Shown piece after piece: positions 8,795 through 17,251 of a DNA stretch of 51,934 nucleotides. Location of the stretch: the NCBI RefSeq assembly GCF_001421415.1, contig NZ_LMKH01000006.1, positions 40,963 through 92,896 on the forward strand, given 5' to 3'. The translations under genes and the position numbers were made by a program. Source of the DNA: Sphingomonas sp. Leaf208 (lineage in GTDB: Bacteria; Pseudomonadota; Alphaproteobacteria; Sphingomonadales; Sphingomonadaceae). The notes under the pieces are model-generated. The model saw only the letters and a program-made list of their open reading frames with translations, had not been told where the DNA came from and ran no database searches. Numbering within the stretch: position 1 is the stretch's first letter; each line of letters opens with the position of its first letter.

Positions 8795-10030
8795 TCAAGC
8801 TCTAATGCGAGACAATACGCGTGCAGCAACATTACTTCTGGCCGCAAGCTTGCGCCCATAACGTAACGTGGTCGATGGCGACGACCAGCGCAGCGCCTGC
8901 GCAATGCCGACGCCGTCTTCGCCGGCCGCAAACAGGTCCTGCGTGAGCCCGACGCGCAGCGAATGGCTCGACAGCGCCCGCACCGCTTCTTCGACCTTTG
9001 CAATCGGCATCTCGACCAGCCCCTTATCAAAGGCACTCAGCGCCCTCCGCCGATAGATCCCGTTGACGCCTTGCCGGCTAAGCGAAGCCGTCCCGACGGT
9101 GTAGACCGTCCTCGCCGGCTCAGCCTTCTTGCCCTTGAGCTTCTCCTGCCAGTGCCGCGTGTGTCCTGGGATCGCCTCGTACGCCATTGGCGGAACCGCG
9201 ACGCGCAGACGGCGCCGATCAACCCCAACGCGGCGGAAGACCGGCCCCTCGGTGATGGCACTCGCTACCAGCCAGGCGCCGACCCGGCGCATCGTGTCCG
9301 CAGACAGCCAGCCCCAGGCCCCCTGCCCTTCCTGATCGGTCTTGGACGATGGGATGAACAGGAGCGCCGAGCCGTCGCTGTGCGGATCGATATGCGCGAC
9401 GGTGACGGCGACGAGCTCGCTGACCCGCAGCCCAGCGTCATAGCCGAGCGACAGCAGCGCTGCGTCCCGCAAGCCTTGTAGATCGCCGCCACAGGCCCCC
9501 AGCAGCGCCGTCAGCGTGAAGCCCTTGGTGTGGGGATCGAGCGAGGCACCGAAGCGCAAGGGCGCTGCCTGACGCTGCGCGGCGCCACGACGACGACGCA
9601 GGCCCTTGAGCGCCGCTCGCACCATGACGTGGCTGGTGGGCGCATGCCCCCTCTCCTGCAGCCCTGACAGGCTGTGGGCGGTGGCCAGGCTGGCAACCCG
9701 CCGGGCAACGGTCGCGGGCTTGGCGCCGCGCGTCTCGAGCATGGTGATGTAGCGGACCAGGTTTTCGGGCTCGGCCGGCAGCGGCGCGACCCGGATGCCC
9801 TCACACCAGCGCAGATAGCAGGCGAGGTCCGATGCAAGCGCCGCCTTGCTCGCTGCTGCCATAGCGCCAAGCTGCGCGTCGAAGCCGATCTCGCTGACAG
9901 GGCCGGCATCAGCCGGCAGTGCCAGGCCCAGCAACCGGGTAACGCGGGCATCGATCGGCTCAACGAGGCCTCGCTGTGCCCGGACCGGAAGCCCCTCCCC
10001 GTCGGTGCGATGGACGACGATTTCGCTCAC
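8795..10030 (-). CDS. Tyrosine-type site-specific recombinase
   Basis: A 411-residue tyrosine recombinase with a SAM-like core-binding domain at about 55-150 and a catalytic domain after 165. The catalytic residues can be read: R202 in GLRVSEL, H356 and R359 in SSHSLRVG, W382, and nucleophile Y391 in TLRYGRKL. A GTG start at 10030 gives the full length. Its 5' flank carries a perfect inverted repeat (10092-10116). It probably mobilises or resolves the unit that begins here, and it marks the border between the catabolic operon and the accessory region. Confidence 0.92.
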   Translation of the reverse strand: MSEIVVHRTDGEGLPVRAQRGLVEPIDARVTRLLGLALPADAGPVSEIGFDAQLGAMAAASKAALASDLACYLRWCEGIRVAPLPAEPENLVRYITMLETRGAKPATVARRVASLATAHSLSGLQERGHAPTSHVMVRAALKGLRRRRGAAQRQAAPLRFGASLDPHTKGFTLTALLGACGGDLQGLRDAALLSLGYDAGLRVSELVAVTVAHIDPHSDGSALLFIPSSKTDQEGQGAWGWLSADTMRRVGAWLVASAITEGPVFRRVGVDRRRLRVAVPPMAYEAIPGHTRHWQEKLKGKKAEPARTVYTVGTASLSRQGVNGIYRRRALSAFDKGLVEMPIAKVEEAVRALSSHSLRVGLTQDLFAAGEDGVGIAQALRWSSPSTTLRYGRKLAARSNVAARVLSRIRA

Positions 10031-10091
10031 GCGGGCCCTGCCCGCTTGTCCGACTTACCCTGCATTTGGCCTTCGTAGCACATCGCTGTAG

Positions 10092-10116
10092 TTACCATAA
10101 TTTTTGATTATGGTAA
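10092..10116. repeat. Perfect 9-7-9 inverted repeat upstream of the recombinase
   Basis: TTACCATAA (10092-10100) and TTATGGTAA (10108-10116) are exact reverse complements around the 7-nt spacer TTTTTGA. Two 9-bp arms with a 6-8 bp spacer is the usual geometry of a tyrosine recombinase core site, and the start of the recombinase gene lies about 60 bp away. An autoregulatory operator is the alternative. It is much more AT-rich than its surroundings. Confidence 0.6.
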
Positions 10117-10243
10117 GTGCTTCGGCGCTCTCTGAAAACCAAGCAAACAGAGTAGGCGTCGTCTGCATTGAGCATCGAGGTCACTACGAAATCCAAGTCT
10201 GAGGCGGGGCGTTAGTAAAGCCGCCCCGCCCGCATTTCGGTAC

Positions 10244-10762
10244 CTATTGACCGGCTCGTGCTTTGCAACAGGCTCGAACCACATCAGCTGCGGCTCGCTC
10301 AAGCCCAGCCGCACGATCGGTCCACCGGTCGAACGGTGCGATGAGCGACACCCAGATACCATCGGGGCCGACCGTGAGGAACAGGTCCTGGTGCTGTGGC
10401 ACGAGGTGGAGTTGCCCGTCCATGTCACGGAAGAGACTGAGGTCGGGGAGGAGGATCGGCCCGGTGGTCGACCTGAGGGCGACATCGACCCGCACCGGAT
10501 CGAGCGTCTCGGGGTAGAAGCCGTGACGTACAAGGAGTGTGTCACGATACTCCGCCGAGCGCAGCAGCGCCTCATCGAAAACGCGGACGCTGACCGGGGT
10601 GGCGGCCAGCACGACGTTGTGATCCAGGCTCTCGAGGGCGCCGGCGGGCAAGCCGGTGTTGCCGCCGAGCGGGTAGTAGGTTTCGCCGCCGAGCGCGGCG
10701 AGAAAATAGTCGAGCAACGCGTTCGACGTGGACGGCAGCGGTTCATGGAGCATGCGGTGCAT
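10244..10762 (-). CDS. Conserved-type hypothetical protein
   Basis: A 172-residue acidic, soluble protein that I do not recognise. It begins MHRMLHEPLPSTSNALLDYFLAALGG and has no signal peptide, membrane segment or known motif. The ATG is preceded by AAGG on the minus strand. It is the last of four leftward genes (12390 to 10244) that look like one transcription unit. Codon use is that of a real GC-rich gene, and the overlapping plus-strand frames look like shadows. Confidence 0.55.
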   Translation of the reverse strand: MHRMLHEPLPSTSNALLDYFLAALGGETYYPLGGNTGLPAGALESLDHNVVLAATPVSVRVFDEALLRSAEYRDTLLVRHGFYPETLDPVRVDVALRSTTGPILLPDLSLFRDMDGQLHLVPQHQDLFLTVGPDGIWVSLIAPFDRWTDRAAGLERAAADVVRACCKARAGQ

Positions 10763-10810
10763 GACGGTAGACCTTCTTTTTGGCGTTATCCCCGAACCGA
10801 CTGGTTCGGA

Positions 10811-11155
10811 TCAGGCCCGTTCGCTTTTCATCGCGCTTCCCGGGCTTCGCCTGCCTGTCCTGCCGATCCATTCCCCATTCCGCGGTCGCGGCAGCGTGCA
10901 GCGATTCCTACCGTTCCATCCGGTCCGATCGCCGAGAAGGGCGTAGCCCCAGCGGTCGAGCAGATGGGCGCTGTCCGCCACGGTGAGCGGGCCAGCTTCG
11001 CCACCGACGCCAGGACAATAGGAGTGCATCATGGTCACCAAAGCATAGCCATCGGCGCCAAGTGGCTGCCGCTGCCACCACTGACCGAGCACAGCAGAAC
11101 TGAGCAGCAGCATGGCGGCGAAGCGGAACACCATGGGTGGATTGCGCGCGATCAT
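10811..11155 (-). CDS. Small exported or membrane-anchored hypothetical protein
   Basis: A 114-residue protein with an N-terminal hydrophobic helix (FRFAAMLLLSSAVLGQWW) after a positively charged start, so it is probably secreted or anchored. A GGAG lies a suitable distance before the ATG. The C-terminal third is rich in arginine and glycine and unrecognised. It lies between two other unknown genes in the same direction. Confidence 0.45.
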   Translation of the reverse strand: MIARNPPMVFRFAAMLLLSSAVLGQWWQRQPLGADGYALVTMMHSYCPGVGGEAGPLTVADSAHLLDRWGYALLGDRTGWNGRNRCTLPRPRNGEWIGRTGRRSPGSAMKSERA

Positions 11156-11264
11156 CGTCTTTTCTCCATCGGGCTTGTTGCCCCATCGAGATCATCCAGC
11201 GTCTCGCCACCGGTAGCCGGATGCCGGTGGTGCCGATTGCCGGAGGCGCTCGGAACCCTCATCT

Positions 11265-11891
11265 TCAAGCCGCCGGCCTACGACGCCATGCCTCGCAGAA
11301 GTCGAGCCATCGCTCGGCCCAAGCGCCATGCTCGCTTTCGGCGAGGTCCGGATGCAGCTGAGCCCATCCGCACGCATGATGGATACGGCTGAACACGACA
11401 ATGTGAGCGTGCGGCGCTTCCGCGGCGAGTTGATCACCGGGCGCGTGCAGCACGGCAAGGCTGGTGAGTTGCCTCGCCCGCGCCAGATGCAGCATGGCCC
11501 AGGTGATCACCTTGTCGAACTGATCGTGCAGCGGTTCACCGCGAACGAATGGCAGCGTCAGGACAGCAGCGAGCAGCCGCTGGTGCTCGGGCACCGCCGC
11601 GTCATAATCAGCAAACAGCCGTTCGAGCGACACCGGGTCTGCGACACCCGGCGCGAGCAGCAGCCGGTGATCGCGGGCGGTCGTCGGCATACCGCAGCGG
11701 GTATGCGGGCTGGTAGCTCCGGGCTCGATCGGATTCATCTTGGCGAAGGCAAGCCGCGACAGACTTCGCTCCTGCCCCTTGGAGCGGGGACGCAACAGTG
11801 CGTAACCAAGCCCCGTCACGCCCGGCTGGCGCACATCGAACATCATGTCCGACGCTTCGCTGGGGCTAGCCCACAGCTTGAGCTGGCTCAT
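11265..11891 (-). CDS. Hypothetical protein with paired histidines
   Basis: A 208-residue protein of unknown function. The segment LAVLHAPGDQLAAEAPHAHI followed by VVFSRIHHACGW contains an H-x-H pair on a hydrophobic strand, which faintly recalls the three-histidine motif of MobA/MobL relaxases, but other relaxase features (N-terminal tyrosine, length) are missing. The start ATG lies just after the stop of the gene at 11893-12390, so the two are probably co-translated. Relaxase relic or unrelated protein: undecided. Confidence 0.5.
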   Translation of the reverse strand: MSQLKLWASPSEASDMMFDVRQPGVTGLGYALLRPRSKGQERSLSRLAFAKMNPIEPGATSPHTRCGMPTTARDHRLLLAPGVADPVSLERLFADYDAAVPEHQRLLAAVLTLPFVRGEPLHDQFDKVITWAMLHLARARQLTSLAVLHAPGDQLAAEAPHAHIVVFSRIHHACGWAQLHPDLAESEHGAWAERWLDFCEAWRRRPAA

Positions 11892-11892
11892 A

Positions 11893-12390
11893 TCAGCGCC
11901 CCGCCATCAAGGCCGCAAGCGCGTCGGCGCCGAGCGCGAATCCATCCTCGCGCTCCTCGTCGCTGCTCCACGGTGGCACCTCACAACCGCGCAGCCCTAC
12001 GCTGAAGAGGGCAAAGACGGTGTCGTCCGGATGATTGGGGACAAAATGCGCCGGTGCCGCTGCTCCGAGCCACAGCCGGGTAGGCGCCGACCAGAACAGG
12101 CGATGTCCATGCAGACCGACCGTAAAGCGGGCACGCGTTGCATCGGCGCCATCTGCTCGCGCCACCAGCGCGTCGCACCCGAACGCCGCCATCACCTCGC
12201 CCACGGCGGCGGCATCGCTGCCGTCCGACAGGGTTGAGGGAACAAGTAGCAGCCGCGCAGTGCGCGCGTGGAGGTAGTTGCGAATCTTCAACATCGGCAC
12301 GTCGACGTCCGGTTCGAAGCGCAATGCCGCCAGGCGCGCAACCATGAGCGCTGCCGCGATGGCGGCAGCCTCGTTCGAATGATGGTTCAT
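11893..12390 (-). CDS. Hypothetical protein
   Basis: A 165-residue protein beginning MNHHSNEAAAIAAALMVARLAALRF. It has a clean alternation of helices and strands, no membrane segment and no motif I know. It is the promoter-proximal gene of the leftward group ending at 10244, with an untranslated stretch of several hundred bases upstream that contains no convincing ORF. Confidence 0.5.
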   Translation of the reverse strand: MNHHSNEAAAIAAALMVARLAALRFEPDVDVPMLKIRNYLHARTARLLLVPSTLSDGSDAAAVGEVMAAFGCDALVARADGADATRARFTVGLHGHRLFWSAPTRLWLGAAAPAHFVPNHPDDTVFALFSVGLRGCEVPPWSSDEEREDGFALGADALAALMAGR

Positions 12391-12936
12391 TGTGTTCGTC
12401 TCTCAACGGAGCAGGCGCGCGGGCTGTTCGCGTCACCTGTCGGGATCATTTCACCTTCCGGTTCAGCCGAAAGGTTTCTCTCCCCCCTCTCGCTGTTGCT
12501 TATCTTGCCGCCCGTAGCGGCGCAGGCTCGTCTTGGTATTCGGAGGGGCTTTATTTGCTTAGAATCCTCGGCGCCGAGGCGACAATGGCGACGCTCATCG
12601 CGCGGCCTATGACCACCAGCATCGCGCTAATCGCCCATTGATCAGCAGGCGTTGAAGGGCATGTCGCTACCAGATAAGGTCGCCCGATGGTCGACGTCCC
12701 CAAAGCGCGGTCATGCTGGGACGCTAGATATGAATGCGGGAATCTGACCTTCAGCAGGGGACAGATCTTCGTCGCCGACACCTCATCCGGGCTCGACGTC
12801 ATGGCCGGGCGCGGCAGCCTGGCACAGAACGCCGACAAGGCCACAGTTGACGCGGATGCGGCCCGTCAGACATCGGCAAAATCGAAATTAGCATTCTGAT
12901 GCGGGCGGGCGATCCCAACAGCTGAGTAAATCGACC
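12391..12936. other. Gap without a convincing gene
   Basis: About 545 bp in which short ORFs on both strands overlap each other and show no coherent protein. It probably carries the promoter of the leftward unknown operon. A 70-codon plus-strand ORF at 12687-12899 is the only candidate and resembles nothing I know. Confidence 0.35.
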
Positions 12937-13214
12937 ATGCCGTCCCTACGGGGGTCCTTGTCGGACGCACGTTTGCTGTTACTCGGGCGTGTCGTCCTGT
13001 CGCATGCGATGCTGATCGCGTTCCCGTCCTATGCGGTGGCTGTGGGCGCGTTCTGGCTGACATATCAAACTTTGGTCCCGCCGCCGGTCCTTACGCCTAC
13101 GTGCTCGTGCCGGCAGCCCTGCTTGGCTGGACGCTGTGGCGGCCGGCCGAGAACAGGATCGAGCTGCAGATGTGTGACGGGTTATATGTCTCGACCCGGC
13201 TGAGGATCGCTTAA
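12937..13214 (+). pseudogene. Small two-helix membrane protein, frameshifted
   Basis: The first frame reads MPSLRGSLSDARLLLLGRVV, then a hydrophobic segment FPSYAVAVGAFWLTYQTLV ending near 13080. Sequence shifted by one frame then continues a second hydrophobic segment (YAYVLVPAALLGWTLWRPAE) and a credible C-terminus NRIELQMCDGLYVSTRLRIA with a stop at 13212. Joined, the product would be about 92 residues with two membrane helices. The shift lies in a GC-rich run, CCCGCCGCCGG, around 13078-13087, so a sequencing error or a real mutation are both possible. Confidence 0.45.
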
Positions 13215-13272
13215 GCCACGCAGATACTGGCCGTCACGTTGCTCGTGGCCCAGGGCCGGATCAAGCCATGGC

Positions 13273-13425
13273 TCAGCCAAGCTTAGCCAATGGCGCTGCT
13301 CGCCATCGCCTGCTGGCCCGCTCCAGCTTAAGATGATGCGCTGGCTGCGACAATCCCATCGCTTTGCCGGCGCCAGCGGCATAGCCGTCTAGCAGCCCCA
13401 CCACGCAGAACCCGGCAGCAATCAT
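13273..13425 (-). CDS. 50-residue hypothetical protein
   Basis: A short ORF beginning MIAAGFCVVGLLDGYAAGAG whose ATG overlaps the stop of the upstream gene as ATGA (13422-13425). The N-terminus is hydrophobic and the C-terminus basic (HLKLERASRRWR). Its reality rests mainly on the exact translational coupling of three genes in a row. Confidence 0.4.
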   Translation of the reverse strand: MIAAGFCVVGLLDGYAAGAGKAMGLSQPAHHLKLERASRRWRAAPLAKLG

Positions 13426-13751
13426 GGTTTCCACCCAGGCACGAGTGACATGAGCCGCACCACCTCGATCCGGTCGATCGCGTTGCAGCCGAGCAACGGT
13501 TCCAGGTCGGTCATACCGAGATGCCGCAACTCGGGCCGGGCGAACGGCGGTGTTTGCATCGTCGACAGGCATTCGATGATCTCGACGATCGACCACCCGC
13601 GGACATCGACCTCAATGACGCGTCGCTGTTCGAAGGTGATAATCGTCTCACTGTCGGTCAGCACGTTGCCGTGAAGGCCGGACATCCGCAGCCACAGCCC
13701 CCGCGTCGTCGTCCAGTCATGTGGCAGGGCGAGCAGACGGCCGCCCTTCAC
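13422..13751 (-). CDS. 109-residue hypothetical protein
   Basis: Begins at a GTG (VKGGRLLALPHDW) that overlaps the preceding stop as GTGA at 13748-13751. The protein reads as a compact alpha/beta fold with SETIITFEQRRVIEVDVRGW and a C-terminal helix. A longer in-frame ATG at 13802 would place 17 residues inside the upstream gene and is rejected. Function unknown. Confidence 0.5.
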   Translation of the reverse strand: MKGGRLLALPHDWTTTRGLWLRMSGLHGNVLTDSETIITFEQRRVIEVDVRGWSIVEIIECLSTMQTPPFARPELRHLGMTDLEPLLGCNAIDRIEVVRLMSLVPGWKP

Positions 13752-13963
13752 AGCGCCCCCCGCGCGATCTGACGGCGCTTGCACGCCGCATCGACGATGC
13801 AAAGCCGCTCGAAATCGGTTGCGGTCATACGCCTTTCGATCAGCGCGGCTTCCACGACCCAGCGCTCGGCCAGTATCCAGATGTGTCCTTCGAGCAGTGC
13901 GACGATGCCGCTCAGACCTGCTCCGCTGTTGTGCACTTCGCGCACGACGTAGAGTTCGTTCAT
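13748..13963 (-). CDS. 71-residue hypothetical protein
   Basis: First gene of a three-gene leftward unit with 4-nt overlaps. The product begins MNELYVVREVHNSGAGLSGI and ends ERLCIVDAACKRRQIARGAL. No motif was recognised; the length and coupling would suit a small regulator or toxin-antitoxin-like module, but nothing in the sequence proves that. Confidence 0.45.
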   Translation of the reverse strand: MNELYVVREVHNSGAGLSGIVALLEGHIWILAERWVVEAALIERRMTATDFERLCIVDAACKRRQIARGAL

Positions 13964-14094
13964 ATGTCCTCCGCGTCGCGCGGGACTTAAGGCGGACTGC
14001 CTTTTCTCCTCCCCATCACGACATCAAGGTCTGACGCTCCTCTCCGAATCTACCAGCCTTGTCCTGAAGCGCCCCGGCGTGGGTTTGCCGCCCT

Positions 14095-14253
14095 CTGAAG
14101 ACGATCGTCTTCTTGGACGGCACAGCCGTTCCCACACTCGGCCAGGGCAGCGGGATGATGGCCCAAGATCCAATCAGGCGGGTGGACGGGATCGGCGCGC
14201 TACGGACCGGCATCGGGCTTGAGCTGAGGCAGATCGGCACCGCCGCGACGTAG
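14095..14253 (+). pseudogene. N-terminal relic of an aldo/keto reductase
   Basis: Bases 14098-14253 translate to KTIVFLDGTAVPTLGQGSG, then IRRVDGIGALRTGIGLELRQIGTAAT and a stop. This matches the start of aldo/keto reductases (strand with DG-x-V-P-x-LGQG, then the helix xxxEIAALRTGIDLGMxxIDTA). The catalytic aspartate-tyrosine region and the rest of the barrel are absent, and several core residues are altered, so it is a decayed fragment. Confidence 0.5.
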
Positions 14254-14510
14254 GCGAACGAGTGAGCTGTTGGGTCGCTTCCCTTCGCACGCCTACAATC
14301 GGAATAGATGCCAAAGCCCCATCGGGCTCCTTACTCTTATAACCGGCCTACACGGTGATGCTCACCAGTCCGCCTTCCGGAGATGCCGTCGTAGCGGCAT
14401 CGGAGGACCTGGAGGCGCCGCCTCCACAGCGGCAGCAGGCCGCCTCGCGCGCACGCGCCGCCAAAGCAAAAGTGGGTGCCCCAGTTTTGCGGTATTGCGC
14501 CGCAACTGTT

Positions 14511-14640
14511 TGTGAGGGTCTGCAAGCCCCTCGGTGCTTCTTCCTGTTAGGGCGCCCTACCCCTTCTGTAAGGCCCTGCCTGATCCCTTTGTGAGGTGGC
14601 GGACGAATAAATTGTGAGGCTCGATTCACCACTTGTCAGG
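14511..14640 (+). repeat. Iteron-like array of TGTNAGG boxes
   Basis: Six copies of TGTNAGG, usually preceded by T, lie at 14511, 14545, 14567, 14590, 14613 and 14634. The last five are spaced 22, 23, 23 and 21 bp, about two helical turns, so they face the same side of the DNA. Such arrays are typical of plasmid replication origins (iterons) or of cooperative operators. They end just before the ATG at 14647 of the next gene. Confidence 0.55.
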
Positions 14641-14646
14641 CTCTAC

Positions 14647-16086
14647 ATGGCAATTTCCTGTGCCATGACCCGCAGAAATGTTGAATCCGGCGACGCAGCC
14701 GCGGAGACCGTCCTCGACCTCAATCAGCTCCTGACACCGCAGGAGGTGGAGAGCTATCGGCAGCATATGGAAATTAGGGATGACGACGGCCGGATCGTCG
14801 TTACCGCCGCTGAGATGACGAAGCGAATGCTCAACATGCTCGTCACCGAGCATGGCCACAAGAACGAGACGGGGGGCGTTCACATCGGTCGCAAAACCGT
14901 GCTGCCGCTGCTGATGGAAGCCTTGGTCGGCTCGGAGCCGGATGTCGGCGCCTGGATTGAAGCGATCGCCCATGGAGAGTTCGACGTCGCCGCTCACATC
15001 CCTGTCCGGAAACCAGGGAACGAGACAGGCTCCGCCGGCAACTATCTACCGCGGATCCTGACACGATATGAGCGGACGGCTAATAAGCGTGGTTCAGTGC
15101 ACGCAACGATAGCGCAAAAGCAGCGCACTGAATTGGGCTTGCTGATTGCCGTCACGCTGATACGCGAATTACGTAAGGCGATCGGTGCCAAAGTGGCGCT
15201 CGGCTCGGCTTGGCCGCTGATGCGAGCAGTATCCCAGCCGAAGGATGCCAAACTGCGACGGTACTTGGCCGATTTCGGCGCGGACATGGATTTCCTCGGT
15301 CACCTTCGTGCCAGCATCATCGACGCAACGCGCGAATGGGCAGAGCACGCTGGCCGTAAAAAACCACGCTCGACCAACGCTCAGGTCGCTTCAAGCCTCC
15401 CAGCCAACGCCGATCCCTCCGTTTACTTCGCCACCGTAGAAGACCGAGATAAACGCCGGGAAAACGAACTCGTGGCGTTCGGAAAGCTGATGCTAGGTTC
15501 GTCGGCCAATGGACACGATAGGCACGTGCTTGATCGGCTGGCAAATGAGGAGCCGGCCTATGCGGATTGGCGCGCCGTGATGACCGGCGCCCGCCTCCCT
15601 TCTGCAGTCTATCTGACCAGCGATCCCCTACCGCTCTCCAGCGAAATAGCCGAAGCCCACTATCGTCGGCTGCTCTACCTGATGCCGGTCGCTGCCGAGC
15701 GGGGTAGCGACCATCAGTTGATCGCTACCGCCCTCCCCGCCGTCCCCTTCGACTGCGACGACCTCGATTTAACCGCGACGGGAATTGGACTGATCGATAA
15801 ACAGCGGCATCAGCTTGGCCGCGCCGTGTTCCGGTATGCACGGGATATTGGGCCCCCGCCGCCCACCGTGCCGCTCGATCACCTTGCCCTATTTCAGGCG
15901 TCAGCTTGTTATCTCAGCCTCGCGCCGGATTGGACGGCGCGTAATAAGTGGGAAGCGGCAGGGTTCAAGCTACGCAAAGCGGACAGCGGCAGGTTTGATC
16001 TACTTCACGAGATGGCCGCAGCGATACTCGCCGACCCCATGCCAGGTCTGGGGAATTTCGATCCTTTGAACCACACACTGTACTAA
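14647..16086 (+). CDS. Large hypothetical protein, possible replication initiator
   Basis: A 479-residue soluble protein that I do not recognise. An in-frame GTG at 14614 would extend it by 11 residues but lies inside the repeat array, so the ATG at 14647 is preferred. The sequence is helical with several charged segments; residues about 40-170 include the run AEMTKRMLNMLVTEHGHKNE and a basic stretch around NKRGSVHATIAQKQRTE. Its position directly behind regularly spaced direct repeats is what one expects of an iteron-binding initiator or an autoregulated DNA-binding protein; that is inference only. No enzymatic motif is visible. Confidence 0.55.
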   Translation: MAISCAMTRRNVESGDAAAETVLDLNQLLTPQEVESYRQHMEIRDDDGRIVVTAAEMTKRMLNMLVTEHGHKNETGGVHIGRKTVLPLLMEALVGSEPDVGAWIEAIAHGEFDVAAHIPVRKPGNETGSAGNYLPRILTRYERTANKRGSVHATIAQKQRTELGLLIAVTLIRELRKAIGAKVALGSAWPLMRAVSQPKDAKLRRYLADFGADMDFLGHLRASIIDATREWAEHAGRKKPRSTNAQVASSLPANADPSVYFATVEDRDKRRENELVAFGKLMLGSSANGHDRHVLDRLANEEPAYADWRAVMTGARLPSAVYLTSDPLPLSSEIAEAHYRRLLYLMPVAAERGSDHQLIATALPAVPFDCDDLDLTATGIGLIDKQRHQLGRAVFRYARDIGPPPPTVPLDHLALFQASACYLSLAPDWTARNKWEAAGFKLRKADSGRFDLLHEMAAAILADPMPGLGNFDPLNHTLY

Positions 16087-16202
16087 TCGCTTTGTTTGGA
16101 GCTTATTACATGTTTCCGCATTCTATATTCTGATAACTTATGCATCACACATTTTTGCAGATCAGTTTCGAACCTTTCCACGCTACTCTGGTCTAAATAG
16201 GG

Positions 16203-16763
16203 TCAAAACTTCCTAGCGAAATTCAAGCTTTCAGTACACATTTCCTCGCTCAATCGCGCGCTCACGCGCTCATTGATCAATGCCGCGACGGCTGCCACGT
16301 CCTCTGTCGTCAGCGCCGCAAAGTCGTCGCGGCTCACCTCATGCTCATCGTAGAGAAGATCGATGAATCTTGCCGTATCAGCGTAGAGTCCCGTCTCTTT
16401 TTTGACCGCGCGCTCCCGCAGGATATCTTTTTCCGTATCTTCATAGAGCACCACTTCTGTCTCAGCGAGATGGATCGCCAGCTCCTTAACGAGCACCTGC
16501 TCGATCAGCGGTTTCAATTCCTCTCGCAGTTTGGCAACCAGAATCTTTCCAGCCTTGATCCGATGCGCGTTGTAGGTAGTTTTAAGCGTCAATCCTTCGA
16601 GATGTTGCCTAAATACCTCCGCTCGCCGGTTTGCTGTCAATCCGACCACTACCTCGAGCAATTTGGCGCGGCGGCTATTATATTCTGCTATCTCTGCCTC
16701 GAGCAGCGCGATGACTGTCGGCGTAGCCTCGATGCGTGCGGGAGTAGGGTTACTGTCGGACAT
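16203..16763 (-). CDS. Helical hypothetical protein
   Basis: A 186-residue, strongly alpha-helical, charged protein (LLEAEIAEYNSRRAKLLEVV and similar heptad-rich stretches), likely forming coiled coils. No catalytic motif was recognised. It has an ATG start, lies convergent to the large gene before it, and its upstream side is interrupted about 80 bp away by an IS5-family element. Confidence 0.5.
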   Translation of the reverse strand: MSDSNPTPARIEATPTVIALLEAEIAEYNSRRAKLLEVVVGLTANRRAEVFRQHLEGLTLKTTYNAHRIKAGKILVAKLREELKPLIEQVLVKELAIHLAETEVVLYEDTEKDILRERAVKKETGLYADTARFIDLLYDEHEVSRDDFAALTTEDVAAVAALINERVSARLSEEMCTESLNFARKF

Positions 16764-16842
16764 AATGCTATCTCATACAGCTATTACGGAGAATTTGATG
16801 ATGGGAACGCGGTGCCAGCTGCACAAGCCTGTGCCCAATCTA

Positions 16843-16860
16843 GGGTCAGGACCCATTGAT
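16843..16860 (+). repeat. Left terminal inverted repeat of the IS5 element
   Basis: GGGTCAGGACCCATTGAT, matching the right end at 16 of 18 positions, with TA immediately outside. Confidence 0.85.
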
Positions 16861-16903
16861 GTGAGAGGCGCGATCTAATTCAGGCTCCGTGAGGAGAGCG
16901 TGG

Positions 16904-17251
16904 ATGAGCGACCTGTACTGGCTGACGGATGAGCAGATGGCGCGTCTGCAGCCGTTCTTTCCCAAGAGCCATGGCAAGCCTCGGGTCGATGATCGGCGGG
17001 TGCTCAGCGGCATCGTTTTCGTCAATCGCAACGGGCTACGCTGGTGTGATGCGCCGAAGGACTATGGGCCGCACAAGACGCTCTACAATCGCTGGAAGCG
17101 GTGGGGCGAGAGGGGTGTCTTCTTGCGCATGATGGAGGGGCTCGCGGCAGCGGAAGCCGTACCGAAAACGGTCATGATCGACGCGACCTACCTGAAGGCA
17201 CACCGCACGGCATCGAGTCTGCGGGTAAAAAAGGGGATCTCGGCCGCCTGA
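16904..17251 (+). CDS. IS5-family transposase, first frame (OrfA)
   Basis: A 115-residue frame beginning MSDLYWLTDEQMARLQPFFP after a strong GAGGAG ribosome binding site. It carries the N-terminal DUF4096-type domain of IS5 transposases and the first catalytic aspartate in TVMIDATYLKAH. It ends at 17251, shortly after the heptamer A AAA AAG at 17227-17233, where a -1 slip would pass ribosomes into the second frame to make the full transposase. Confidence 0.88.
   Translation: MSDLYWLTDEQMARLQPFFPKSHGKPRVDDRRVLSGIVFVNRNGLRWCDAPKDYGPHKTLYNRWKRWGERGVFLRMMEGLAAAEAVPKTVMIDATYLKAHRTASSLRVKKGISAA

Noticed and set aside
11265..11891. Relaxase (MobA/MobL) reading because of the H-x-H pair
   Set aside because: Only one motif is vaguely present; the N-terminal catalytic tyrosine and usual length are missing.
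12687..12899. 70-codon plus-strand ORF
   Set aside because: No family resemblance, no ribosome binding site and an equally long ORF on the opposite strand.
14614..14646. GTG start extending the 479-residue protein
   Set aside because: It falls inside the regularly spaced repeats; the ATG at 14647 just beyond them is simpler.
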